From positions 1 to 55,792 of the forward strand of contig JAISLU010000063.1 of NCBI GenBank assembly GCA_031277095.1: 55,792 nt of DNA, in the 5' to 3' direction. Below, piece after piece: positions 26,275 through 33,153 of this stretch. This DNA comes from Synergistaceae bacterium. GTDB lineage: Bacteria > Synergistota > Synergistia > Synergistales > Aminobacteriaceae. Position 1 is the first letter of the stretch; each line of letters opens with the position of its first letter. Position numbers and translations under genes: made by a program. The notes under the pieces were generated by a model. The model saw only the letters and a list, made by a program, of their open reading frames with translations. It did no database searches and had not been told where the DNA came from.

Positions 26275-27348
26275 TTGTTGAGAAATTTGCAAGGTGTTCC
26301 TCACCGAATACTTGTGACGGGTTCACGTGCCAAAAGCAGTTTGGTACGTTTGTTGCATGCTGTTTTTGCGGCGCAGGGCTTTCCGGTGAGGTCGCGCATT
26401 ACAGGGGTGGTTCCCCGGGAGCTTTTTCCCGGTGGAGAGCGGGCCATCAGACGCACTTCTCCCGGACATGTGGGGGAGATGAAATGGTGGGCGTCGCAAA
26501 TCGATCCCGCCACCGAGGCCGTCGTCATGGAAAACAGCGCGGTGGCCCCGGAATTTCAACCTCTGGCGGCTCGGATCATTGGACCCACCCTTGTCGTTTG
26601 GACCAACTGCCGCCCCGATCACGAGGAGGTGTGGGGGCCAGGCCGGGAAGCCGCAGCCGCTGCGCTGATGGAAGGAGTCCCCCCCGGGATTCCCGTGGCC
26701 TTCGGCGGCGACGGCGACGCAGATGCAAATGCAGATGTGAATGCAAATGTGAATGTCAATACCAGGGTCAAGACCATGCTTGAAATGCGCGGAAACAAAA
26801 TCTTGTCTCCCCTGCCCCTCCCCCCCGAATACGGCGGACTTCCACGCCATTTGCGCGAAAACATGAAGTTAGCCGCGGCGGTATGCCACGCCATAGGGCT
26901 GCCCCTCGATCCCTCGTTACGGGCAATGGCGGCCTTGCCCCCCGACGTCGCCGATTTTCGCGTCTTCCAGCGCGGCCGCAATCAATTGGCTGCGGCTTTC
27001 TCGGCCAACGACGCGGTCAGTACCGCTCGGCTCTTCGAAGACACCGGCTGGCTTCCCGAGGAGACCACGTTGCTGTTTCACCACAGGACGGACAGGCCCG
27101 CTCGTTTGCGGGCTTTCATCCCGTGGATCGATTCTCTGCCCTGGAAACGGCGTATTTTCACCCGCAACACCGGAGCTTATGGCTTTTTGCCGGGCGCCGG
27201 GATCGACTGGAACGATCAAATTAGAGACGCCGCGTCGTTTCAAAGGTTCTGGGACGGACAGACCTTCGGCTGCGGCAATGTGGCGGGATGGCCGCTGGAT
27301 TTTTTGCTTTCCCGATTTTTGCTTTCTCTGGATCATCAGGAGGTCTGA
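26275..27348 (+). CDS. pgsB: poly-gamma-glutamate synthase subunit PgsB/CapB (Mur-ligase-like amide ligase)
   Basis: PgsB joins glutamates through gamma-carboxyl activation with ATP. Segments that line up with Bacillus PgsB as I recall it: P-loop 'VTGSRAKSSLVRLLHA' near residue 14, 'GHVGEMKWWASQ', 'AVVMENSAVAPEFQ', 'TNCRPDHEEVWGPGREAA', 'AFSANDAVSTARLFED', 'HHRTDRPARLRAFIPWI' and 'FGCGNVAGWP'. At 357 residues it lacks the N-terminal membrane anchor of Bacillus PgsB and has RAKS in place of the usual RGKS. A run of (G/A/V)(D/N) dipeptides is inserted (26707-26760). The start is TTG 26275 or nearby, with only a weak GGTGA upstream. It is 5 nt before pgsC. Confidence 0.82.
   Translation: MLRNLQGVPHRILVTGSRAKSSLVRLLHAVFAAQGFPVRSRITGVVPRELFPGGERAIRRTSPGHVGEMKWWASQIDPATEAVVMENSAVAPEFQPLAARIIGPTLVVWTNCRPDHEEVWGPGREAAAAALMEGVPPGIPVAFGGDGDADANADVNANVNVNTRVKTMLEMRGNKILSPLPLPPEYGGLPRHLRENMKLAAAVCHAIGLPLDPSLRAMAALPPDVADFRVFQRGRNQLAAAFSANDAVSTARLFEDTGWLPEETTLLFHHRTDRPARLRAFIPWIDSLPWKRRIFTRNTGAYGFLPGAGIDWNDQIRDAASFQRFWDGQTFGCGNVAGWPLDFLLSRFLLSLDHQEV
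26707..26760 (+). repeat. nine tandem hexanucleotide units inside pgsB
   Basis: Nine consecutive 6-bp units (GGCGAC twice, then GCAGAT/GCAAAT/GTGAAT variants) encode nine (G/A/V)(D/N) dipeptides. Frame is kept. The run falls after the conserved 'GVPPGIPVAFGG' strand, in a likely surface loop. Confidence 0.92.
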
Positions 27349-27353
27349 ACTTT

Positions 27354-27851
27354 ATGCAGACGCAGCTCTTGACGTCGGAAATTCCTCTGGCCCTGGGCAT
27401 TTTGGCAGGATTATACTGGAGCCGCCGAACGGGATGGAATTGCGGCGGGCTGATCACACCGGGACTTTTGGCCCAGCATTCGGACCTGCCGACGATGTGT
27501 TTTTGCTCAATTCTGGCGGGCGTCGCGCTGGCTCCCGTCCTTCACATCCTCACCCAGCGGTGGCATCTTTATGGACGTGAGCGAGTGGGCGTTTCCATGT
27601 TGCTGGCGTTGAGTCTACGTCCTTTGCTCGTTTTCGCCCTCCCCCCCGAATTTGTTCCGGCGTTCTGGCTGGGCTGGGTCATACCCGGCCTCATAGCGGC
27701 GGATGTGGAGCGTCAGGGGCTCTGCATCACCCTCGCCGGGATCGTTGCCCCAGCCGCCGCGGCGTCGTTTGCCTCCTCCCTTTTGTTCGATCTCTGGACC
27801 TTTCTCTCGTTGTCTCCCCTCCCATTGTCCTCACTCTCATGGAAATTTTAA
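27354..27851 (+). CDS. pgsC: poly-gamma-glutamate biosynthesis membrane protein PgsC/CapC
   Basis: A 165-residue integral membrane protein with four to five spans, the membrane partner of PgsB. Family segments: 'EIPLALGILAGLYWSRRTGW', 'GGLITPGLLAQHSDLPTM', 'LYGRERVGVSMLLALSLRPLL' and 'WLGWVIPGLIAADVERQGL', which matches the PgsC stretch I-V-P-G-L-I-A-x-x-x-x-x-Q-G. The ATG at 27354 has AGGAGG 10 nt upstream; an earlier in-frame ATG at 27288 lies inside pgsB and is less likely. It overlaps the next gene by 13 nt. Confidence 0.85.
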   Translation: MQTQLLTSEIPLALGILAGLYWSRRTGWNCGGLITPGLLAQHSDLPTMCFCSILAGVALAPVLHILTQRWHLYGRERVGVSMLLALSLRPLLVFALPPEFVPAFWLGWVIPGLIAADVERQGLCITLAGIVAPAAAASFASSLLFDLWTFLSLSPLPLSSLSWKF

Positions 27852-28960
27852 AGATGCGGGTTTTAAAAAAGATGCAGGTTTTGAAATGTAAAGATTTTTT
27901 CAATGCTTATCCCAGGGGGCGGCTTTATTTTCTCGCGCTGGTGTTGGCGGGGGTCTTTGCCCTGTCTCGGCTGTGGGGGGGGTCGCTGACCCACGAGGAG
28001 TCGCGGGCGCTTTCACGGGTGCGGGCCATGCACGCTTCTCTATGGGAATGGCTGAACTCTCGGGAAGTCCGCGGGAACGCGGATCAATGGAATGAATTGA
28101 ATGAATATACGGCGGCATTTTCTCCGCCTCCCTCCCAAGTGGACCCTTTCCGCTCAGGATTGATAGGCGTGGAGTGGAGCGATATCACAACTACCCTGGG
28201 GCCCCTGGAAGTGAAGCAGGCCTCGACCGATCCCGCATGGGCCGTCCACATTCTGCGTTGGTTCGACCAGGTGCGGTTGGTGCGGGGAGACTCGATCGCC
28301 GTTTTCGCGTCGAGTTCCTTTCCGGGGTTCCTGGTTTCTCTGCTGGCCGCCGCGGAGGAAAGGGGGCTGCAGGTAGATTTGGCCGTTTCCCTCGGCTCTT
28401 CCACCTGGGGCGCCAATCGCATGGAGGCCCCCTGGCCCTTGCTGGAACATCGCCTGCGGCAAACGGGCCGCTTGCGGACCCGCGCTCTCTATTACACGCC
28501 CGGAGGACGCTGGGAGACAGGGCTGAACTACACGAAAGAAACCATGAGCTTCTTGGAGGGGGCGGCTCGAACCGCCGGCGTTCCGCTTTTGAGATTGCAG
28601 ACTCTGGAGGAGATCATAGCGATGAAGATAAACGAGATCGGACGATCGCGGCCGAAGCTGGTGGTATTCATAGGCGGCTCGGCCTCTGTAACCGGCGGAG
28701 CCGAGGCGCCCCTCCCTCCAGGGTTGATCCGGCCCAGGCACGAAAACCCGGCGGGCAAAGGCGTGGCCCGCGCCGCCCTCGAAAGCGGCATTCCCGTCCT
28801 TCACCTGCTCAACGTCCGCGCGCTCTCGCGGCAGGTGGGTCTTCGCGCGCCAAGTCTGGGCTGGACCCAGCCTTTCATTGTCCTTTCCATTATTCTTTTT
28901 TTTCTCGTCCTGGCGACTCATCGCCGCTGGAGCTGGGAGGAGACGGACCGGTTTCCCTGA
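27839..28960 (+). CDS. pgsW: poly-gamma-glutamate system protein (PgsW-like)
   Basis: A 373-residue protein with an N-terminal span (about 28-46, RLYFLALVLAGVFALSRLWG) and a C-terminal span (about 345-362, QPFIVLSIILFFLVLATH), so the bulk is outside the cytoplasm or looped. The central part has 'GDSIAVFASSSFPGFLVSLL' and 'VDLAVSLGSSTWGANRMEAPW', which I recognise from the gamma-glutamate system protein family found beside pgsBC in species lacking typical PgsA. The first codons are uncertain: ATGs at 27839, 27854 and 27872 lie in two 18-bp direct repeats (AAGATGC-G/A-GGTTTTAAAA type). The exact role, whether export, chain handling or hydrolysis, is not known to me. Confidence 0.75.
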   Translation: MEILKMRVLKKMQVLKCKDFFNAYPRGRLYFLALVLAGVFALSRLWGGSLTHEESRALSRVRAMHASLWEWLNSREVRGNADQWNELNEYTAAFSPPPSQVDPFRSGLIGVEWSDITTTLGPLEVKQASTDPAWAVHILRWFDQVRLVRGDSIAVFASSSFPGFLVSLLAAAEERGLQVDLAVSLGSSTWGANRMEAPWPLLEHRLRQTGRLRTRALYYTPGGRWETGLNYTKETMSFLEGAARTAGVPLLRLQTLEEIIAMKINEIGRSRPKLVVFIGGSASVTGGAEAPLPPGLIRPRHENPAGKGVARAALESGIPVLHLLNVRALSRQVGLRAPSLGWTQPFIVLSIILFFLVLATHRRWSWEETDRFP

Positions 28961-28970
28961 TTTGTTGTGC

Positions 28971-29267
28971 ATAGTTCAACTTAACTTTGAACAGTTTTAA
29001 CTTTGAACAGTTCCTTCGTTGACAATAGTGGGGCCGAAAATCATTTATCAAATCATTTATCAAATCATTTATTATAGGCAGGAGGAGACTTATGTCATAT
29101 TTTGCGACTGAAGATAATTGTAAACTTTATTTTGAGGAGCATGGAGAAGGAAAAGCCGTTGTCTTTATTCATGGTTGGAGTTGTAATCGGCACTATTTCA
29201 AAAAACAGCTTCCAATTTTTAACGCCCGCTAAAGGAACTGCTCAAAATCAAATTTAAGTTGAACTAT
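28971..29267. mobile_element. 297-bp element remnant with 20-bp inverted ends
   Basis: ATAGTTCAACTTAA at 28971-28984 is repeated in perfect inversion at 29254-29267, and the match extends to 20 bp with one mismatch (28971-28990 against 29267-29248). Inside are a tandem pair of 'TTTGAACAGTT', three 12-bp units of TCATTTATCAAA near 29041-29075, and a truncated hydrolase gene with a full ribosome binding site. No transposase is present, so it is a MITE-like or deleted element. The end sequence resembles the right end of the dispersed repeat at 50665-50768. Confidence 0.55.
29092..29232 (+). pseudogene. N-terminal fragment of an alpha/beta-hydrolase
   Basis: A 46-residue ORF with AGGAGG 8 nt upstream. 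It starts like a typical alpha/beta-hydrolase (MSYFATEDNCKLYFEEHG, then 'VVFIHGWSCNRHYFKKQL' with the H-G oxyanion motif), then stops at TAA before the nucleophile elbow. The catalytic Ser, Asp and His are all missing, so it cannot be an active enzyme. It is enclosed by the inverted ends of the element at 28971-29267, so transposition or deletion probably cut it. Confidence 0.8.
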
Positions 29268-29351
29268 TCTTTTCCCGAATAGAATTCTGGCGCAGGGCAA
29301 GGAGAGCCAACGATATTTTCGTAATACAATAATCAAGAAAGGGGTTGGGAG

Positions 29352-29519
29352 GTGAAACGAAAGGACTTGATTAAAAAGCTCACCTGGGCAGGATACAAAG
29401 AAGTGAGAAACCAAGGGGGACACGTTATTTTTGAGAAAGACGGCTTCCGTCCGGTACAAGATCACCGCGAACTCAATGAGCATACGGCAAGGGCGATTTT
29501 GAAGGCTGCGGGACTGTAA
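29352..29519 (+). CDS. hicA: HicA-type mRNA interferase toxin
   Basis: A 55-residue protein with the double-stranded-RNA-binding-like HicA fold: 'KRKDLIKKLTWAGYKEVRNQ', then 'GGHVIFEKDG' with the catalytic histidine, and the end 'LNEHTARAILKAAGL'. The start is GTG 29352 since no ATG exists in frame; a G-rich stretch (GGGGTTGGGAG) sits just upstream. It cuts mRNAs when not bound by the partner antitoxin encoded 33 nt downstream. A CTATTC/GAATAG inverted repeat at 29264-29282 could be an operator. Confidence 0.85.
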   Translation: MKRKDLIKKLTWAGYKEVRNQGGHVIFEKDGFRPVQDHRELNEHTARAILKAAGL

Positions 29520-29552
29520 TGTCCCAATGTCTTGAGACAAGGAGGGCTCGCT

Positions 29553-29930
29553 ATGGAGTATGTTTATCCTGCGGTATTTCATTCGAACGATGATGAAAGT
29601 TACACTATCACGTATCCGGATCTTCCGGGGTGCATCAGTGAGGGAAAATCTCTTGGAAATGCTCTGCATATGGCCGCGTCCGCATTGAATCTGTGGATCG
29701 CGTATTTGATAGAGAAAAGAGAAGAGATTCCTGCGGCTTCCCGTATAGAAGAAGTCAAGGTAGATTTTGGAGAATTTGTGAATCTTATTAGGGTGAATGT
29801 CCGTGACGAACATGCTGTCCGGCGCACGGTGAGCATACCTAAATGGATGGATGACGAAGCAATGAGGTCGGGGTTGAGTTTATCCCAGATTTTGCAGGAT
29901 GCGTTGAGCAAAAGATTGCACACGGTCTGA
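29553..29930 (+). CDS. hicB: HicB-type antitoxin
   Basis: A 125-residue antitoxin. The partial RNase H-like HicB domain is clear: 'MEYVYPAVFHSNDDESYTIT', 'YPDLPGCISEGKSLGNALHMA' and 'LNLWIAYLIEKREEIPAAS'. The C-terminus 'RRTVSIPKWMDDEAM...LSQILQDALSK' looks like a ribbon-helix-helix or short helical DNA-binding part for autoregulation. AAGGAGG lies 8 nt before ATG 29553. It pairs with hicA just upstream; the pair sits beside an element remnant, a common place for mobile toxin-antitoxin modules. Confidence 0.88.
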   Translation: MEYVYPAVFHSNDDESYTITYPDLPGCISEGKSLGNALHMAASALNLWIAYLIEKREEIPAASRIEEVKVDFGEFVNLIRVNVRDEHAVRRTVSIPKWMDDEAMRSGLSLSQILQDALSKRLHTV

Positions 29931-29956
29931 GTGCAGTCGAGACTCAGAATCAGATG

Positions 29957-31555
29957 TCAGGCGTCGAACGCCCTGAGCCGGATTTCGCCGCTGTCGAAGG
30001 TGAAAGACGCGTATTTGAAGGCTTCTTTTACTTTATAGACAACCCCGCGGATGGTTATGCTGACCCCGGGATAGCAAACACCCTGAACCCGAACTACCCC
30101 TTTGGTTTTTGTGAGTTCCAGACTCTCTTCCAGCTCTTTCAACTCGTTTGTCATGGCGATGAGAGCCGCCTGCATCTGAAACTTGGTCTTCATGACGGAG
30201 ATTTTCTGCTTTTGTCCCTTCTCGGTCAGCGCTCTTTTCGCGTCCAGGTTTTTCAGAAAGGTCAAGTTGTTGTCTACCTCCGCGATATCTTTTTCGTAAC
30301 GGGAGATCAGAGCCTGCAGCTCGCGGCGCCGCTCTGCGCGCTCGGCGGAGATCCCGACGACAACTTCCGTTTTCGTGCCCATCTCGCTTCCCAGAATCTG
30401 GCAGACGACCTCGAGCCCGGCCAGGACCTTTCCCCCCGCGATCTGAGATTTCCGGTCGCCCATCACTCTCACGGACTGGTTGGCCCCCACGTCGCTGTGG
30501 AGCAGAGAGTTTTTGATGATGACGCTGCCCTGGGCGCGTATGTAGGCCTGGTCCACAAAGCTGGCCGTGATGTCTCCCGCGGAGATCAGGCGGCCCCTGG
30601 CCATCGCCCGCACCCCTCCGGCGACGAAAATGTTTCCCCCGCTTTCGATGTAAGCGCCCTCTACCATTTGCCGGACTTCGATATCGCCCACGGAGACCAC
30701 CTTGAACCCATCTCTGACCACGCCTTTGATTTTTACGCAGCCTGGGAAGTCAATATTGCCGGTGCTGAAATCCACGTCGCCGCTGACCTCCAGCTCAGGC
30801 AGCACCGACAGCCGGTTGTTTTTGCGCAGAAGGCGGCCGTCCAGGGCGGCGATGAGGTGAAGGCCATCCTCGGAAACGTTGAGTCCGCTCTCCACGGGGA
30901 ACACGCTGTCTTTGCCTGGAATGGGTTTGATTTCTTCTCCCAGAACAGACCTTCCGGTCTCGCCCGCCGTGGGGGGATGAATGACGGCCACTTCCTGCCC
31001 TTCTTGGACGTGGACGAAGGCGCTGATCTCTTTGTAATCGATCTTCTGGGCTTCCGTATCGAGTTCCAAGGGGCGGTCGGGGTCCACTAAAAACTCGATT
31101 CTCGCGTTCTCTCCATTTTGGACGGGTATCCCCTGAGCGACGGTGATGGCTTCGTTGAAGATTTTCAGCCTCGCCAGTTTTTCGATCACTTCCTCATCCA
31201 AGCCAAAGACGACTCCCCGGCGCGCCAGAGACTCTTCGATATCCTTCGGGGTGGGCCAAGGGTGCGTAAAAAAAGGGGGCTCTATCGTGATGGAGGCGGA
31301 CATGCCGTCGCCGGCCACATGTACGACGACCTGAGCGTATTTTTCCTCCGCTTCATTCCGCGGGGCGATTTTCCAATATGTTCGGCTTTTTTGTTTGACG
31401 AATTCTTTGACTGCCCCCTGGTTGTATTTCCGGACACCTTTGGACATCAAAAAATCCAGCACTTTAGGCAGGTCGAATCTACCGGAAAGCGCAGCTATCC
31501 ATACGCCCTCTTCGTCGACTTTTATCGTCAATACCTCTGCTGTCTCCTCCGACAT
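29957..31555 (-). CDS. FapA/DUF342 family polymer-forming protein
   Basis: A 532-residue protein. The central part (about 200-400) is a right-handed beta-helix of the FapA type with repeats such as 'LEVSGDVDFSTGNIDFPG', 'VKIKGVVRDGFKVVSVGDI' and 'VEGAYIESGGNIFVAGGV'. A coiled coil of about 75 residues follows (RRRELQALISRYEKDIAEVDNN...). FapA-domain proteins are implicated in flagellar assembly or in regulatory scaffolds. ATG 31555 is chosen for its GAGG and conserved beginning; 48 further codons are open upstream but include a 15-bp duplication (IFKAK twice), so they are probably leader. It is alone on its strand, with no flagellar genes near. Confidence 0.8.
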   Translation of the reverse strand: MSEETAEVLTIKVDEEGVWIAALSGRFDLPKVLDFLMSKGVRKYNQGAVKEFVKQKSRTYWKIAPRNEAEEKYAQVVVHVAGDGMSASITIEPPFFTHPWPTPKDIEESLARRGVVFGLDEEVIEKLARLKIFNEAITVAQGIPVQNGENARIEFLVDPDRPLELDTEAQKIDYKEISAFVHVQEGQEVAVIHPPTAGETGRSVLGEEIKPIPGKDSVFPVESGLNVSEDGLHLIAALDGRLLRKNNRLSVLPELEVSGDVDFSTGNIDFPGCVKIKGVVRDGFKVVSVGDIEVRQMVEGAYIESGGNIFVAGGVRAMARGRLISAGDITASFVDQAYIRAQGSVIIKNSLLHSDVGANQSVRVMGDRKSQIAGGKVLAGLEVVCQILGSEMGTKTEVVVGISAERAERRRELQALISRYEKDIAEVDNNLTFLKNLDAKRALTEKGQKQKISVMKTKFQMQAALIAMTNELKELEESLELTKTKGVVRVQGVCYPGVSITIRGVVYKVKEAFKYASFTFDSGEIRLRAFDA

Positions 31556-31763
31556 GACCGCTTCCTCCGCAGATCCACCCCTTCCAATGGGACAGTCCCT
31601 TTGGACGATCGACTTGGACGGTGGGTGCCGTAAAAAATTGTACCCCGTCAAACACACCTTTGCCTTGAAAATCTTTGCCTTGAAAATTTGACTCGGCATT
31701 GGCCTCGATACACGACCCTATTCTATTCTATTTTCCGAAAAAACCCCAACTGCCCAATCGTGT

Positions 31764-31792
31764 TTGCATCTGGATCGGAACATAGTTATAAT
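31764..31792 (+). promoter_or_regulatory. promoter of the amidohydrolase-peptide transporter operon
   Basis: TTGCAT at 31764-31769, 17 nt, then a perfect TATAAT at 31787-31792. The start would fall near 31799, about 55 nt before the amidohydrolase ATG. Confidence 0.6.
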
Positions 31793-31853
31793 GAAACACC
31801 ATAAAAATCCGGCGTCGTAAAAATGCAGCAATATACAAGGGGGCGTGGCCTTG

Positions 31854-33029
31854 ATGTCAATGACGTCGATGGGTAAGAAATATCTTGCGGGGGGAACCGT
31901 TCTGACGGGGACGGGCAAGACTTTGGAGGGCGAGGCCGTCGTCCTGGATGGAGGAAAAATCGCCCGAGTGGGGACGGACATCCCCGTTCCCCAGGGAGCG
32001 GAGGTGTTCGATCTTCAGGGGAAAATAATCACCCCGGGGCTCATCGACGCTCATGTGCATATGGGGACCTTCAACGAGGGATTCCCCGAGGGGTTCAGCG
32101 ACGGCAACGAAAAGGTGGAACCTCTCACACCTCAGCTCCGGGTGTTGGACGCGCTTTACCCGGACGACACATCCTTTCCGGACGCCCTGGCGGGGGGCGT
32201 CACCTGTGTGCAGTCCCTGCCGGGCAGCGCCAACGTCATCGGAGGCCAGGGGATGATCGTCAAGACGAAACCCGGCGTCTTGGAGTTCATGACCGTCCGC
32301 GCTCCATCCGCCATGAAGGCCGCCTTGGGCGAAAATCCCATTCGGGTCTACACCGCCATGAAAAAAGCGCCGAATACCCGCATGGGGGTTGCGGCATTGA
32401 TGCGGGAGGCGTTTGTCAAAGCGCAAAACTACAAAGCCAAACTGGAGGCCGCCAAGGCCAAGAAAGAGGCTTTCGACCGGGATTTAGGCATGGAGGCCCT
32501 GCTCCCCGTTCTGGACCGCACGCTGACCCTTCGGGTTCACTGCCACCGAGTGGACGACATCCAGACCGCCGTGCGCATCGCCGAGGAGTTCGATCTGGAC
32601 TTCACCCTGGAGCATTGTACCGAGGGCCATAAGATAGCGCCCTGGCTGGCGGGGAAAAAAGTTCGCGCCGCCATCGGCCCCACCTTGGCCACGAAATCGA
32701 AAATCGAGGTCCGCAACAAAACATGGGACACCCCCAGGATACTCTGGGAAAACGGAGTCCATTTCTGCATCATCACCGACCATCCCGTCGTTCCTATCGA
32801 ACACCTGAGCGTCTACGCGTCCCTGGCCGTCCGCGCCGGGCTGCCGGCGGAGGAGGCCTTGAAGGGCGTCACACTGTACGCGGCCGAACACTTGGGCATA
32901 GCGGACCGTGTAGGCTCTATCGAAACGGGCAAGGACGCGGATATCGCCGTATGGGACGGAGAGCCCCTGGACTCCCGTTCCAGAGTCGTGAAAACCTTCG
33001 TGAACGGCGAACTCGTTTACGAAGCGTGA
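31854..33029 (+). CDS. amidohydrolase-superfamily enzyme (imidazolonepropionase-like)
   Basis: A 391-residue metal-dependent hydrolase. The composite beta-sandwich/TIM-barrel pattern is clear: 'GKIITPGLIDAHVHMGTF' (H-x-H metal site), 'LTLRVHCHRVDDIQTAV' (histidine), 'LEHCTEGHK' (histidine), and 'FCIITDHPVVPIEHL' (catalytic Asp). The end 'GSIETGKDADIAVWDGEPL' is the usual return to the sandwich. ATG 31854 is supported by AAGGGGG about 10 nt upstream. It is the first gene before a peptide ABC transporter and pepT, so a cyclic amide, acyl amino acid or peptide-related substrate is plausible. Members of this subgroup are often annotated only as amidohydrolase. Confidence 0.85.
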   Translation: MSMTSMGKKYLAGGTVLTGTGKTLEGEAVVLDGGKIARVGTDIPVPQGAEVFDLQGKIITPGLIDAHVHMGTFNEGFPEGFSDGNEKVEPLTPQLRVLDALYPDDTSFPDALAGGVTCVQSLPGSANVIGGQGMIVKTKPGVLEFMTVRAPSAMKAALGENPIRVYTAMKKAPNTRMGVAALMREAFVKAQNYKAKLEAAKAKKEAFDRDLGMEALLPVLDRTLTLRVHCHRVDDIQTAVRIAEEFDLDFTLEHCTEGHKIAPWLAGKKVRAAIGPTLATKSKIEVRNKTWDTPRILWENGVHFCIITDHPVVPIEHLSVYASLAVRAGLPAEEALKGVTLYAAEHLGIADRVGSIETGKDADIAVWDGEPLDSRSRVVKTFVNGELVYEA

Positions 33030-33153
33030 CGGCGTCACGAGGGGGGAGGATACTCGAAATACATAATTTTCAAGTCGGACAGGTTTACCATTCAAGAGAA
33101 ATTTCAAGAGAAATTAAGAGAACCGAAGAAATCGCAAAAGGGAGAGGATAGTT

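Noticed and set aside
29041-29076. CRISPR-like spaced repeats
   Set aside because: The 12-bp TCATTTATCAAA units are directly adjacent, without spacers, and there are no cas genes.
31556-31699. N-terminal extension of the FapA-like protein
   Set aside because: It has no ribosome site and consists of duplicated leader sequence; ATG 31555 has GAGG upstream.
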